Notes: a model not told the origin generated them from the sequence alone. A DNA stretch of 64,000 nucleotides from an uncultured Dorea sp. (GCA_910584095.1 CAJTYU010000001.1:62001-126000); one strand, 5' to 3'. Numbered from the stretch's first letter, positions 43,117-52,215 are shown. Translations and numbers: made by a program.

Positions 43117-44445
43117 TCACATCGCATGGAGGTATTTCTTAAGCTCCCAATCGGTTATCTGTTCGCGGTACTGCCGATATTCTTCTTTTTTCGCCGCAAT
43201 ATATTTTTCAGACAGGTCCTTTCCTAATACCCCCCTGACAAATTCATCCTTTTCAAATTCTCTCGCGGCCTCCAAAAGACTTCCCGGCAGAGATTCAATT
43301 CCCATCTGCTTCCGCTCTCTCGAACTCAGCGCGTAAATATTTGTATCTACGCTCTCAGGCGGCATGATTTCATTCCGCATTCCATCCAGCCCCGCCGCCA
43401 GACACACTGCCAGCGCCAAATACGGATTTGCCGACGGGTCTGGGCTTCTAAGCTCCACCCTGCTCTCCTCTGCCGCCGCCGGAATCCGGATCAGGGGCGA
43501 CCGATTAATCTCCGACCAAGCAATATATACCGGCGCCTCATACCCCGGTATCAAACGCTTATAGGAATTTACCGTTGGATTCGTAATGAAGGTAATCGCC
43601 TTCATATGTTTCATAATGCCGCCGATAAAATAATAGGCCTCCTTGCTCAGCCCCTTCTCGTCAGAGGTATCCGTAAAAATATTTGCGCCGTCCCGGTGCA
43701 TTGTCATATTCAGATGCATGCCGGAACCGTTTGATCCTAACTTTGGCTTCGGCATAAAGGTGGCATGCAGTCCGTGCCGTTTTGCGATCGTCTTTACCAC
43801 CAGCTTAAAAGTCATAATATTATCCGCCGTGGTCAGCGCTTCGTCATATTTAAATACAATCTCATGCTGCGCCGGAGAAGCCTCATGGTGGGACGCTTCT
43901 ATCTCAAATCCCATATCCTCCAGCGTCAGTACCATATCGCGCCTTGCATTCTCTCCAAAATCCATAGGACCCAGATCAAAATAACTGGCATTTTCATGGG
44001 TAATCGTAGTCGGCAGGCCGTTTTCGTCTGTCTCAAAAAGGAAAAACTCACACTCCGGCCCCACGTCAAATTCATACCCCTCCGCTTTGGCATCCGCCGC
44101 AACCTTTTTCAGGATATACCTAGGATCGCTCTCAAATGCTGTCCCGTCCGGTTTGTAAATATCGCAGATCATTCTGGCAACCTTACCCTGCTGGGGCCTC
44201 CACGGGAAAATCTCAAACGTATTCAAATCCGGATGCAGATACATATCCGACTGTTCTATCCTCGCAAATCCTTCGATGGACGACCCATCAAACATACACT
44301 TGTTATCCAGCGCTTTTTCTAGCTGGCTTGTGGTAACCGCAACATTTTTAAGCATACCGTAAATATCCGTAAACTGAAGACGGATAAACCCTACGTCCTC
44401 TTCCTCTACCATGCGCAAAATATCTTTTCTTGTATAATTATTCAT
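43117..44445 (-). CDS. glnA: Glutamine synthetase, type I (alpha)
   Basis: Makes glutamine from glutamate, ammonia and ATP. 442 residues with the signatures FDGSSIEGFARIEQSDMYL, KPKLGSNGSGMHLNM and NRSPLIRIPA. It is the short alpha type, without the adenylylation insert. AGGAGG precedes the ATG. The promoter and leader hairpin upstream, plus the adjacent ANTAR gene, indicate control by transcription attenuation. Confidence 0.95.
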   Translation of the reverse strand: MNNYTRKDILRMVEEEDVGFIRLQFTDIYGMLKNVAVTTSQLEKALDNKCMFDGSSIEGFARIEQSDMYLHPDLNTFEIFPWRPQQGKVARMICDIYKPDGTAFESDPRYILKKVAADAKAEGYEFDVGPECEFFLFETDENGLPTTITHENASYFDLGPMDFGENARRDMVLTLEDMGFEIEASHHEASPAQHEIVFKYDEALTTADNIMTFKLVVKTIAKRHGLHATFMPKPKLGSNGSGMHLNMTMHRDGANIFTDTSDEKGLSKEAYYFIGGIMKHMKAITFITNPTVNSYKRLIPGYEAPVYIAWSEINRSPLIRIPAAAEESRVELRSPDPSANPYLALAVCLAAGLDGMRNEIMPPESVDTNIYALSSRERKQMGIESLPGSLLEAAREFEKDEFVRGVLGKDLSEKYIAAKKEEYRQYREQITDWELKKYLHAM

Positions 44446-44546
44446 AACAAATTCCTCCTATTCCTGTTTTATAAATATAATTCCAGATAATTTCTAAAAG
44501 AACTTCAGCCAGCCATAACTCTCCAGTCCTCCTCTTCCTTGAAATA

Positions 44547-44590
44547 ACAGAAAAAGGCGCTCTTCACCTATGGAAAAACGCCTTTGTTTT
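44547..44590 (-). promoter_or_regulatory. glnA leader terminator (attenuator) hairpin
   Basis: AAAGGCG and CGCCTTT enclose a 19-base loop, and the hairpin begins about five bases after the expected transcription start and is followed by TTTTTCTG on the minus strand. It should stop most transcripts unless an antiterminator acts. About 110 bases separate it from the glnA start. The stem also has a T-run on the other strand and so works in both directions on paper. Confidence 0.65.
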
Positions 44591-44596
44591 TTCTTA

Positions 44597-44625
44597 ATTA
44601 TAGGGACGCCCCGTATATTTGTCAA
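44597..44625 (-). promoter_or_regulatory. Promoter of glnA
   Basis: TTGACA, 17 bases, TATAAT: a perfect sigma-A consensus, so control must act after initiation or by repression. Confidence 0.85.
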
Positions 44626-44645
44626 GCGGATGTTTTGTTTTATTA

Positions 44646-44674
44646 TTGTAAACTCTTTGAACTTGTGATAAAAT
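44646..44674 (+). promoter_or_regulatory. Promoter of the diguanylate cyclase gene
   Basis: TTGTAA, 17 bases, TAAAAT, divergent from the glnA promoter with the -35 boxes about 20 bases apart. Confidence 0.55.
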
Positions 44675-44703
44675 AGAGCATAATGACGGGAGATGAATAT
44701 GGC

Positions 44704-45750
44704 ATGAATAATAAGAACGTTAAACTTTTATATGATTACGTAAAAGGTATCCGATTCAGCTCAGGAACCCCGTCTCTCGATGTGAATAAGCTTGACGAGC
44801 CTTATCAGGAACTAGGCCGCGAGCTTGCGCATCTGCATCTTGCGGTTAATGAGCTGAACGAATACAAACAGAAAGAACAACAGCTCAAAGAAGACAAACA
44901 AAAACTTCAAAACCAGATTGAGAAGATTGAAGGCTATAACGAACTTCTTGTCGCCATGCTCAGCAAGCGCGACGAATGGCTTCTCGTGGTCGATACCGAG
45001 ACCAAAGAGATTTTATACTGCAATAAGCGCAAGCAGATTGGTACAACAGACAAGAGTTTCTGCCGCACCTGCAAGAACCGCCTGACCTTCCATCCCGAGC
45101 TTCTGAAATGGAGCGGCGAAGAACAATACAGCGTATGGGAAATGAACGGCGCAGACGATACCAACTATCGGATTACCTCTTTCCCAATTGAATTAAAGGA
45201 ACGTTCCTCCTACGTACATATTATTGTCGATATTACCGAAGAGAAAAGAATGGCGCATAACCTTACCAGCAAAGCATACCACGATCCCGGCACCGGGATT
45301 AAGAACCGCCTGTTCTTTGAAGAATATATGGATATCCTCCTGCGGGAAAAGCAGCAGGCCACGCTCTGCTATCTGGATCTGGACGGCCTCAAGTATGTCA
45401 ACGACAAATACGGACATCTCGAAGGCGATATGTATATCCAGAATTTTGTCGAGATCATCCGTAAGGATTTCCGGAGCGGGGATACGTTTGCCAGAATCGG
45501 CGGAGACGAATTCTGTCTGGTGCTGACCGGCAATATGAAAGAACTGCTTGACAAGAAACTGGAAGAAATCCTGCGGGAATTTCAGGAAAGCGACTTTAGT
45601 GAATATCAGTGCAGCTTCAGTTTCGGCGTTGTAGAAATTCCCGGAATCAAGAACACTCTGACTATGGAAGAGCTTCTCCAGAAGGCCGATGAACTTATGT
45701 ATGAATGTAAGCGCAGAAATAAAGAAAAATATCCGGAACTGGTTCGGTAG
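44704..45750 (+). CDS. Diguanylate cyclase with N-terminal coiled coil and PAS-like domain
   Basis: About 348 residues. A coiled coil (45-90) is followed by a PAS-like domain (DEWLLVVDTETKEILYCNKR, with FCRTCKNR cysteines) and a GGDEF domain with intact RIGGDEFCLVL and DLDGLKYVNDKYGH. It should make c-di-GMP. The CxxC in the PAS region hints at redox or metal sensing. ATG at 44704 is used, behind GGGAG; an in-frame ATG at 44683 is possible. Confidence 0.85.
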   Translation: MNNKNVKLLYDYVKGIRFSSGTPSLDVNKLDEPYQELGRELAHLHLAVNELNEYKQKEQQLKEDKQKLQNQIEKIEGYNELLVAMLSKRDEWLLVVDTETKEILYCNKRKQIGTTDKSFCRTCKNRLTFHPELLKWSGEEQYSVWEMNGADDTNYRITSFPIELKERSSYVHIIVDITEEKRMAHNLTSKAYHDPGTGIKNRLFFEEYMDILLREKQQATLCYLDLDGLKYVNDKYGHLEGDMYIQNFVEIIRKDFRSGDTFARIGGDEFCLVLTGNMKELLDKKLEEILREFQESDFSEYQCSFSFGVVEIPGIKNTLTMEELLQKADELMYECKRRNKEKYPELVR

Positions 45751-45773
45751 AAGCCTCCGGAGAACGTATATTT

Positions 45774-45804
45774 ATAGGACTTTGCAGTAAATGCAAAGTC
45801 CTAT
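45774..45804. terminator. Hairpin between convergent genes
   Basis: A perfect 13-bp stem (ATAGGACTTTGCA with its complement, loop GTAAA) lies between the diguanylate cyclase and the hydrogenase regulator. There is no T-run on either side; it probably protects or ends both transcripts. Confidence 0.5.
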
Positions 45805-45817
45805 GTGCGCAGCGGCT

Positions 45818-46066
45818 TTATTTTATCTTTGCTGTCAGCGTCTTTGCACTGACTCCTGGCTGCATCCCCAGCTTTCCGGACAACGCGCTGGTTACATTTC
45901 CCGGCGCGTCAATGACTACGCTGATAATAGAGATGCCTTTTTCCCTATAGGGAATCCCCATTCTCCCAATTATATACTGACGGTATTCATGCAGCAGTTC
46001 ATTGATAACCGCCGCTGCTTTTTCATCTTTTATAATTATACTGATTACAGATACCCTTGTTTCCAT
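45818..46066 (-). CDS. TM1266-family iron-only hydrogenase system regulator
   Basis: 82 residues with an ACT-like ferredoxin fold: METRVSVISIIIKDEKAAAV, then YIIGRMGIPYREKGISIISV and a conserved GKLGMQPGVSAKTLTAK end. This small family is found with [FeFe]-hydrogenase maturation genes, none of which are in the window. The start has GGGGAG upstream. It follows the pyridoxamine kinase gene by 20 bases. Confidence 0.8.
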   Translation of the reverse strand: METRVSVISIIIKDEKAAAVINELLHEYRQYIIGRMGIPYREKGISIISVVIDAPGNVTSALSGKLGMQPGVSAKTLTAKIK

Positions 46067-46086
46067 TCTATAGTTCTCCCCGCCTG

Positions 46087-46956
46087 TCATTTATCCGACT
46101 CACCTCCCAAATCCGGAAGCAGCATTCCCAGATGCCTCTCAAATTCTGTTCCCCCGACAGCTTCCGCCCCGGCATCAACGGAGTCACGCATCGCCCTCTG
46201 GGTAAACTCCCCAGCAAGCCTGCATAATTCCTCAATGCGGTCTCCCCTTGCCAGTCCCCCGGCTATAATTGAGGCAAATAAATCCCCTGTTCCCGAATAG
46301 CTTTTTCCAATATACGGAAAAGATACCATTTGCGACTCCTCTTTCGTAAGTATCAAATTACCTATTTTCTGCCCGTCCCCGTCCGCAAAACGGATTCCGG
46401 TCACAATCACGGTTTCCGGTCCTTTACGCAGAATCCCTTCCGACAGCCCCTTAAGCGCGCCGATCAGCAAACTGTCCGGCAGCCCGCATATTTCCTCATA
46501 ATCAGCGCCCGTCAGCAAACAGAACTCCGTAAGGTTTGGCGTTACCACATCAGCCATAGAAACAAGTTCCTTCATCTTCTGTAACAGCCCCTCGGTAAAC
46601 ATGTCATATTTGTTCCCGTCATCTCCCATAACCGGGTCGACCAAAAGAAAGCCTTCCTTTGTGCGAAACGTCTCTATAAACCTAAAAATATGCCCAATCT
46701 GTTCTTCACTGGCCACAAACCCTGTATAAATCCCGTCAAACTTTACATGAAGCTTCTCCCATTCCCTTCGGATGGACTCCATTTTCCCTGTAAAATCATC
46801 CAGAAAATAACTGGGATAGGCAGTCTGCGCGCTCAAAACCGCAGTTGGAAGCGGGCAAGGCTGCACTCCCATTACCGATATCACCGGAATTGCAGCTGTC
46901 AGCGAACATTTTCCAAATCCGGATAAGTCATTGATTACTGCTATTTTTTTCGCCAT
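46087..46956 (-). CDS. pdxK: Pyridoxamine/pyridoxal kinase
   Basis: Phosphorylates B6 vitamers to make PLP. 289 residues of the ribokinase fold with NDLSGFGKCSLTAAIPVISV at the start and the catalytic SYSGTGDLFASIIAGG near 220. Full length, with GGAGG before the ATG. Confidence 0.9.
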   Translation of the reverse strand: MAKKIAVINDLSGFGKCSLTAAIPVISVMGVQPCPLPTAVLSAQTAYPSYFLDDFTGKMESIRREWEKLHVKFDGIYTGFVASEEQIGHIFRFIETFRTKEGFLLVDPVMGDDGNKYDMFTEGLLQKMKELVSMADVVTPNLTEFCLLTGADYEEICGLPDSLLIGALKGLSEGILRKGPETVIVTGIRFADGDGQKIGNLILTKEESQMVSFPYIGKSYSGTGDLFASIIAGGLARGDRIEELCRLAGEFTQRAMRDSVDAGAEAVGGTEFERHLGMLLPDLGGESDK

Positions 46957-46968
46957 AGAATCCTCCCT

Positions 46969-47415
46969 TTACTTCTGTATATTCAAAATAAAGCCGGTAG
47001 AAAGAACCAATACAAATCCCACAACATCAATCGCCTCAAACGCAGTGCCGAGAAATACCGCCGCCAAAACAGTTGCCGTAACCGGCTCTATGCTGGTCAT
47101 CAGCCCCGTATAGACCGCCCCAATTCTGGTCAGCGCCCATAAATAAAAGCAAAAAGGTAAAACAGTCCCTAAAATTACAATCGCCAGAAATGCAATTACC
47201 ACCGTCTGGTCAACCGCCGCCTCCATCCGCCAAGGCCTGCGCGCCGCCGCGCAGGCAAACAGCAAGAAGCCTGATATCAAAAGGCGGTAAGGCGCAAGCC
47301 ATGAAGATTCAATTCCTTTTGCTTCAAACAAGTATTGTGCAACCGGACTGGAAGCCCCCCATAATATCCCGGTCCATATTGCATATACAAATCCAATTGT
47401 TCTATCTTTAGTCAT
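46969..47415 (-). CDS. EamA/DMT-type transporter with the middle missing
   Basis: 148 residues. The first 65 are the start of an EamA transporter (IWTGILWGASSPVAQYLFEA). The rest matches the end of the second EamA repeat (FYLWALTRIGAVYTGLMTSI, EPVTATVLAAVFLGT). Full proteins are about 290-300 residues with ten helices; here about five remain in a continuous frame. It overlaps the upstream MATE gene by eight bases (ATGACTAA). It may be dead, or act as a dimer of five-helix units. Confidence 0.65.
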   Translation of the reverse strand: MTKDRTIGFVYAIWTGILWGASSPVAQYLFEAKGIESSWLAPYRLLISGFLLFACAAARRPWRMEAAVDQTVVIAFLAIVILGTVLPFCFYLWALTRIGAVYTGLMTSIEPVTATVLAAVFLGTAFEAIDVVGFVLVLSTGFILNIQK

Positions 47416-48751
47416 AAGCCGGCTTCTTTCTCCAAACATTCGTCTTCAAATAAATCATTCCAAGCGGCACCGACGCGCTAGGCGCAATCATACACGCCAG
47501 AAAAATCCCCGGAAGTCCCATAATACCTTCCAATATCACAACCAGCACCACCCTTGCCAGAATACAATTCACAAACGAGCTCAGCAATACAAACCAAGTA
47601 TGGCCCGCCCCAATTGCAAAACCATGATATATCATGAAAACTGCATAAAATATCTGACCGATTATCTCAATGCGAAGATTTTGGGAAGCTATGGCAGCCG
47701 CCTGCGGCTCCTCGGTAAAGAGCCTAACAAGCATCGGCGCGCCAGCCTCCGCAAAAAGAATCAGCGCCAATGCCGTAATACCAGCAATCCTCATCGCAGT
47801 ATATAAAACTTCCTTAGCCCTGTCATACTTTTCCGCTCCAAGAGTCTGGGCAGTCATGGCGGATACCGCGCTGCTGACTGCCGAGATAAATAATTGGCTG
47901 AAATCCTTTAGCTTCGCGCTCACCCCAGCGCCGGCGGAAGCCGCAACTCCATACCCGTTGACAAACTTCGTCACCGTCAGCCATGAAACAGCCGCTAAAG
48001 ACATCTGTACCGCACATGGGATCCCCAGAGAAATAATCCGGCAGAAGCGTTTCATATAGAATGCCGGATTCCCCAGCCGGATTCCAAAAATATCCGGATT
48101 TCCCAGCACATGCATAAGAATCAATACAAAGGAAATCCCCTGAGAAATAACTGTCGCGGCAGCGGCGCCTCTGGTTCCCATACGGAATCCGCCTACAAAC
48201 AGCAGATCCAACACAACATTCGTACAAGTAGCAATCATAATTATTCTCATCGGCCTCTTTGAATCGCCCACGCCGCGCACTGCCGCCGCCAGCGCATTAT
48301 ATCCCGCTATAAAGAAAATCCCGATACTGCAAATCCTAAGATAACCAAGCGCCTCCTTGTACGCCGGCGCGTCAAGAATCCTTAAAATATTTCCCGCTGA
48401 CAGGTAAATAATCGCAAAGAGTACCGCTGACATGGCCATAAAGCTGAAAAAAAGCGTATTCGTTGTTTCTTTTCGCTTTTCTTCCTCCTTCGCCCCAAAA
48501 AACTGCCCGATCAGAATATTGCCGCCCTGAGACAACCCGATTATAATCTTTGTCAAAAGCTCCATCACCTGACCGGAATTATTAATTCCTGAAATCCCCC
48601 CGGCTCCGATAAAATGTCCGGATATCATCAAATCCGCCATACTGTACAGCGACTGCATCAAACTGATCGCCACCAACGGAACCGCATACTGAATCAGCCG
48701 CTTTCTGACACTGCCTTCCGTAAGATCCAGCATCAAATCCGCTTTCTTCAT
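47408..48751 (-). CDS. MATE-family efflux transporter
   Basis: 447 residues, twelve helices, complete. Typical stretches are QYAVPLVAISLMQSLYSMAD and LSQGGNILIGQFFGAKEEEK. It is not closely similar to the MATE at 5513 and has core-like base composition. Substrate unknown; it shares a transcript with the shortened EamA gene. Confidence 0.88.
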   Translation of the reverse strand: MKKADLMLDLTEGSVRKRLIQYAVPLVAISLMQSLYSMADLMISGHFIGAGGISGINNSGQVMELLTKIIIGLSQGGNILIGQFFGAKEEEKRKETTNTLFFSFMAMSAVLFAIIYLSAGNILRILDAPAYKEALGYLRICSIGIFFIAGYNALAAAVRGVGDSKRPMRIIMIATCTNVVLDLLFVGGFRMGTRGAAAATVISQGISFVLILMHVLGNPDIFGIRLGNPAFYMKRFCRIISLGIPCAVQMSLAAVSWLTVTKFVNGYGVAASAGAGVSAKLKDFSQLFISAVSSAVSAMTAQTLGAEKYDRAKEVLYTAMRIAGITALALILFAEAGAPMLVRLFTEEPQAAAIASQNLRIEIIGQIFYAVFMIYHGFAIGAGHTWFVLLSSFVNCILARVVLVVILEGIMGLPGIFLACMIAPSASVPLGMIYLKTNVWRKKPAYD

Positions 48752-48828
48752 CCGTATCTCTCCTTCTAAAGCGTTTCACTTATATAATTTGACAAAAGCT
48801 CCCAAACCGTCGTCAAACTCTACAGGTG

Positions 48829-48856
48829 AAAAACTCCGGCATCTCTGCCGGAGTTT
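48829..48856 (-). terminator. Terminator of the alarmone synthetase gene
   Basis: AAACTCCGGCA with its perfect complement around TCTC, followed by five T on the minus strand, 37 bases past the stop. Confidence 0.8.
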
Positions 48857-48892
48857 CCTTTCCTTTAGTTTACTAAATCTTAATAGACTCTG

Positions 48893-49609
48893 TCAAGCAC
48901 TTTGTGACTGGTTTATCTGTTCTTTCCGCTGGCTTCTGGCCGCGTCTCTGACGCGTCCCAGCTTCTGCACTTCCTGTTCTTCCAGACATGCAAGAATCGC
49001 TTCATTAAGCTGCAGCATCTTATCGTCCAGTGTCGCCACCATATCTGCACATTCACGCAAATCCCTGCTGATATACTCCGGCGCCTGCCCTTCATACTTA
49101 TAGTAGATCTTGTGCTCCAAACTAGCCCAGAAATCCATAGCAATCGTCCGAATCTGAATCTCTACCTTCGTATCCACCACGCTGTCTGACAAAAAAATCG
49201 GTACAGAAACCAGCATATGATAGCTCTTATACCCGCTTTCTTTTGGATTCTTAATATAATCTTTAATAGAAAGCACCTTTAGGTCTGTCTGATTTCCTAT
49301 CATCTCTGCAAGCTTATAAATGTCGGAAGTAAATGAACAGATTAACCGCACCCCCGCAATATCGTTCACATACTTCACCATATTCTCAATAGAAGTCTCA
49401 TGTCCATGCCGTTTAAGTTTCTTAACAATACTTTCCGGCGCCTTAATCCGCGTCTTAATATGTTCAATCGGATTATAACTATGCACATGCTGAAATTCAT
49501 CATTCAGAATCTCAAGCTTCGTGCCAACCTCCTTGAGTGCAGATGAATACAGAAACATAACCGTCTTCCAGCTGTCCACATCCTCATAATTGCGAATCGC
49601 CATTTCCAT
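48893..49609 (-). CDS. relQ: Small alarmone (p)ppGpp synthetase
   Basis: 238 residues with a RelA/SpoT synthetase domain only: RIKAPESIVKKLKRHG, NDIAGVRLICSFTSDIYKLA and EIQIRTIAMDFWASLEHKIY. There is no hydrolase or TGS domain, so it belongs to the RelQ/RelP small synthetases that make (p)ppGpp under stress. The start at 49609 follows AGGAGAGAAGG. Confidence 0.85.
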   Translation of the reverse strand: MEMAIRNYEDVDSWKTVMFLYSSALKEVGTKLEILNDEFQHVHSYNPIEHIKTRIKAPESIVKKLKRHGHETSIENMVKYVNDIAGVRLICSFTSDIYKLAEMIGNQTDLKVLSIKDYIKNPKESGYKSYHMLVSVPIFLSDSVVDTKVEIQIRTIAMDFWASLEHKIYYKYEGQAPEYISRDLRECADMVATLDDKMLQLNEAILACLEEQEVQKLGRVRDAARSQRKEQINQSQSA

Positions 49610-49672
49610 ATCCTTCTCTCCTCTTCGCCTTCTTCTCCCCCTGTGAAGAGTTCTTTGTATTTTTGTAAATAC

Positions 49673-49701
49673 AGTATACCACAATATGGAATTAAAGTCA
49701 T
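49673..49701 (-). promoter_or_regulatory. Promoter of the alarmone synthetase gene
   Basis: ATGACT, 17 bases, TATACT, giving a leader of about 60 bases. Confidence 0.5.
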
Positions 49702-49722
49702 AGATTTCAGAATTTTTTAATA

Positions 49723-50247
49723 TTAAAACTCTATCCCTTCCCTTGCCCTTTTTCCGGAGTCAAATGGATGCTTGACCTTCGTCATCTCTGTTACATAATC
49801 CGCCGCTTCAAACAATGCGTCGCTCACATGGTGCCCCGTCATAATCACCTCTAACCCTCTTGGTTTATGCTTGATGAAATTTACCAATTTTCCCTCGCTG
49901 AGAAGTTCCAAATCCACGGCACATACCGCCTCATCCAAAACCAGCACATCAAAATTAATGCAGAACTTGGCAATCTCATCCAGCGCCTTTGTATTATAAT
50001 GCCGGTATTCCGCCTTCTCCTCCGAGTTCATCTGATTAAAAAACTTGGCGTGGCGCTTTCCGGGAAGCAGCGTAATATTAGGAATCTGCTCTAATATTTT
50101 TCTCTCGCTGGAAGTGTTATCCTTCATGAACTGAAATATTAACACGTCCAGTCCGCTTCCTGCCGCGCGGACCGCCTGTCCCATAGCCGCCGTTGTTTTT
50201 CCTTTACCGTCTCCATAATATATATGAACCAGACCTGTTCCTATCAT
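49723..50247 (-). CDS. cobO: Cob(I)yrinic acid a,c-diamide adenosyltransferase
   Basis: Adds the adenosyl group to corrinoids in B12 use or synthesis. 174 residues with the P-loop YYGDGKGKTTAAMGQAVRAA, VLVLDEAVCAVDLELL and a TGHHVSDALFEAADYVTEM end typical of CobA/CobO/BtuR. The start at 50247 follows GGGGGAG. No other B12 gene is near. Confidence 0.92.
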   Translation of the reverse strand: MIGTGLVHIYYGDGKGKTTAAMGQAVRAAGSGLDVLIFQFMKDNTSSERKILEQIPNITLLPGKRHAKFFNQMNSEEKAEYRHYNTKALDEIAKFCINFDVLVLDEAVCAVDLELLSEGKLVNFIKHKPRGLEVIMTGHHVSDALFEAADYVTEMTKVKHPFDSGKRAREGIEF

Positions 50248-50272
50248 ATCTCTCCCCCTGTTCCTTATATCT

Positions 50273-50340
50273 ATACTTATTGGACTACTAATGTTCAATA
50301 AGATATACTTAACGAACCGCTCATGTTCGTTATGGTATGC
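50273..50340. repeat. Dispersed palindromic repeat, copies 2 and 3 in tandem
   Basis: Two related units side by side. On the minus strand the first reads AACGAACATGAGCGGTTCGTT with an AAGTAT tail (perfect 7-bp stem, 7-base loop) and the second GAACATTAGTAGTCC with the same tail. The second matches copy 1 at 4216-4253 and the first matches copy 4 at 58439-58462. They lie upstream of cobO, after the PTS gene. Confidence 0.65.
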
Positions 50341-50392
50341 ATCTTCATTTTTTGCCCGCGTAACGCCGCGGTAATGCAGGGGGCCTGTTTAT

Positions 50393-51457
50393 CTACAGAT
50401 CAAGCTTCATATCGCCAAACTTAATCCATTCCTTCTTCCTCATAAATTCAGAAACCGCAAGTGTCACCACTGCCGGAAGAATCACCTGAATAGCCAGTAT
50501 CTTCATCAGAACAACCGCCGCAGCCTCCGTCTGGGTCATTACCTGCCATGTCATAATCTGGCCTACCAGTCCTGCCGTTCCCATGCCGGAGCCGGTCGCA
50601 TTGCTGGTCATGTGAAGCGCCAAGGTGCCTACCGGCCCCAGAATGGCGCTGGACAAAATAGCCGGAATCCATATAATTGGCTTTCTGACAATATTTGGAA
50701 CCTGAAGCATAGAAGTACCGATCCCTTGCGCTAGAAGTCCCCCTACTTTATTTTCACGATAGCTTGCCACTGCAAAGCCAACCATGTTGCAGCAGCATCC
50801 GACAGTTGCCGCGCCCGCCGCAAGTCCCGACAAATTCAGGATAATTCCAAGGGCTGCCGAACTGATTGGCAGCGTAAGAATCATACCCATCAATACCGAT
50901 ACGACAATTCCCATAAGAAACGGCTGCTGTTCGGTCCCCCAGTTTATAATAGATCCCAGCCATGTCATAAATCCTGAAATCGGTGGTCCGAGAATCAAAC
51001 CTACAGCAGATCCGCCGCCAATTGCTGCCAGCGGCGTCACCAGAATATCCACCTTTGTCCTGCCTGTAACTAATTGTCCCAGTTCAATCCCTACATATGC
51101 GGCAATAAACGCCCCCAGCGGTTCACCCGGACCGGCATACACGATACTGCCCTCTACAAGCACGACGCCTGCCAGAAGCTTACTTGCAAACGCTCCGACC
51201 ATGCCCGCTGTCGCCGCCGATACCACGACAAGCTGACTGCACTTAAATTTATACGCCACGCCAATGCCGATACCCGCTCCGGTAAGCGACGCCGCCACTT
51301 TACCGATTACAAAAATCATATCTCCGGCGGCTCCGCCCATCAGCATTCCAATCTGCTGAATAATTGTTCCGATAATCAAAGTCGCAAACAATCCCTGCGC
51401 CATACCGCTTAATCCGTCGATAAATATCCTGTCCAATACTTTTTTTAATTTTCCCAT
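50393..51457 (-). CDS. PTS EIIC-type transporter (PTS_EIIC_2 family)
   Basis: 354 residues with ten or so membrane helices and Gly-rich segments (GAGIGIGVAYKFKCSQLVVV, LGPPISGFMTWLGSIINWGT). This matches the stand-alone PTS_EIIC_2 family, which lacks EIIA and EIIB. The substrate is not known. The niacin repressor gene lies just upstream. Confidence 0.8.
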   Translation of the reverse strand: MGKLKKVLDRIFIDGLSGMAQGLFATLIIGTIIQQIGMLMGGAAGDMIFVIGKVAASLTGAGIGIGVAYKFKCSQLVVVSAATAGMVGAFASKLLAGVVLVEGSIVYAGPGEPLGAFIAAYVGIELGQLVTGRTKVDILVTPLAAIGGGSAVGLILGPPISGFMTWLGSIINWGTEQQPFLMGIVVSVLMGMILTLPISSAALGIILNLSGLAAGAATVGCCCNMVGFAVASYRENKVGGLLAQGIGTSMLQVPNIVRKPIIWIPAILSSAILGPVGTLALHMTSNATGSGMGTAGLVGQIMTWQVMTQTEAAAVVLMKILAIQVILPAVVTLAVSEFMRKKEWIKFGDMKLDL

Positions 51458-51571
51458 AACTCTCTCCTTTGTACAATTTCCACAGAAGGGTCATCCCATC
51501 CTGTTAATCCAGCGGAAATACACAATAATTTACACGTGTCTTGTCACCAGAGAAAGTCTATCACAAATAAA

Positions 51572-52090
51572 CTATGAAATCAAGTATTGTTTTTCCTTTA
51601 GCTTCTGTTCCACCAAATCAAGCGTCTTTTCATCGCCAGCCTCCACGGTATGAAAATGGACGTCCATAGTAAGTTCTTTTAACGGCTTTACCTTATTGCT
51701 GAGTATCTTGTCCATAAAATCATCCACGTCGCGCCTGCTGTTTATAAATAAATCCGCAGAAATCTGGCCGTATACGTCATGCTCTATGATCACATCCAGA
51801 ACCTTCGCCCCGGAATCCACAATACAATATAATTCCTCCCGCATCTCTTCGTCCGAATGCTTTACTGCAAATACCCGTTTGCAGGTAAGGCTTCCCTCCT
51901 GCTTCCCATATATGACATATCCCTTATTCGTGGACAAAATATTCTTATTTGTCGCGCGGAGCAGTGCGATATCCTGTACAATCACCTGCCTGCTGACACC
52001 CATACGCTTTGCGAGAGCAGTCCCGGACAACGGCTCCTTTTCTGTATTCAAGAGCTCCAAAATCAATATTCTCCTCTGTTCTCCATCCAT
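51572..52090 (-). CDS. niaR: NiaR niacin-responsive repressor
   Basis: 172 residues: an N-terminal HTH_11 winged helix (LAKRMGVSRQVIVQDIALLR) and a C-terminal 3H domain that binds niacin, with its three His regions (VKHSDEEMREELYCIVDSGA, IIEHDVYGQ, DVHFHTVEAGDE). It represses NAD precursor uptake or synthesis genes. No classical target is adjacent; the nearest genes are a PTS EIIC transporter and an 88-aa protein. Confidence 0.9.
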   Translation of the reverse strand: MDGEQRRILILELLNTEKEPLSGTALAKRMGVSRQVIVQDIALLRATNKNILSTNKGYVIYGKQEGSLTCKRVFAVKHSDEEMREELYCIVDSGAKVLDVIIEHDVYGQISADLFINSRRDVDDFMDKILSNKVKPLKELTMDVHFHTVEAGDEKTLDLVEQKLKEKQYLIS

Positions 52091-52144
52091 TCACTTCTCA
52101 CCTCTGTGTTCATTGTTACACAACTTCATATAGAAATACAAGTC

Positions 52145-52173
52145 TTGACATTCATAAAACTTGAATTTATCAT
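52145..52173 (+). promoter_or_regulatory. Promoter of the 88-aa protein gene
   Basis: TTGACA, 17 bases, TATCAT, about 40 bases before the start codon and divergent from niaR. Confidence 0.65.
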
Positions 52174-52215
52174 GAATTAGCAAACACATGATGTTAAGGA
52201 AAGGAGAACTGCTCT

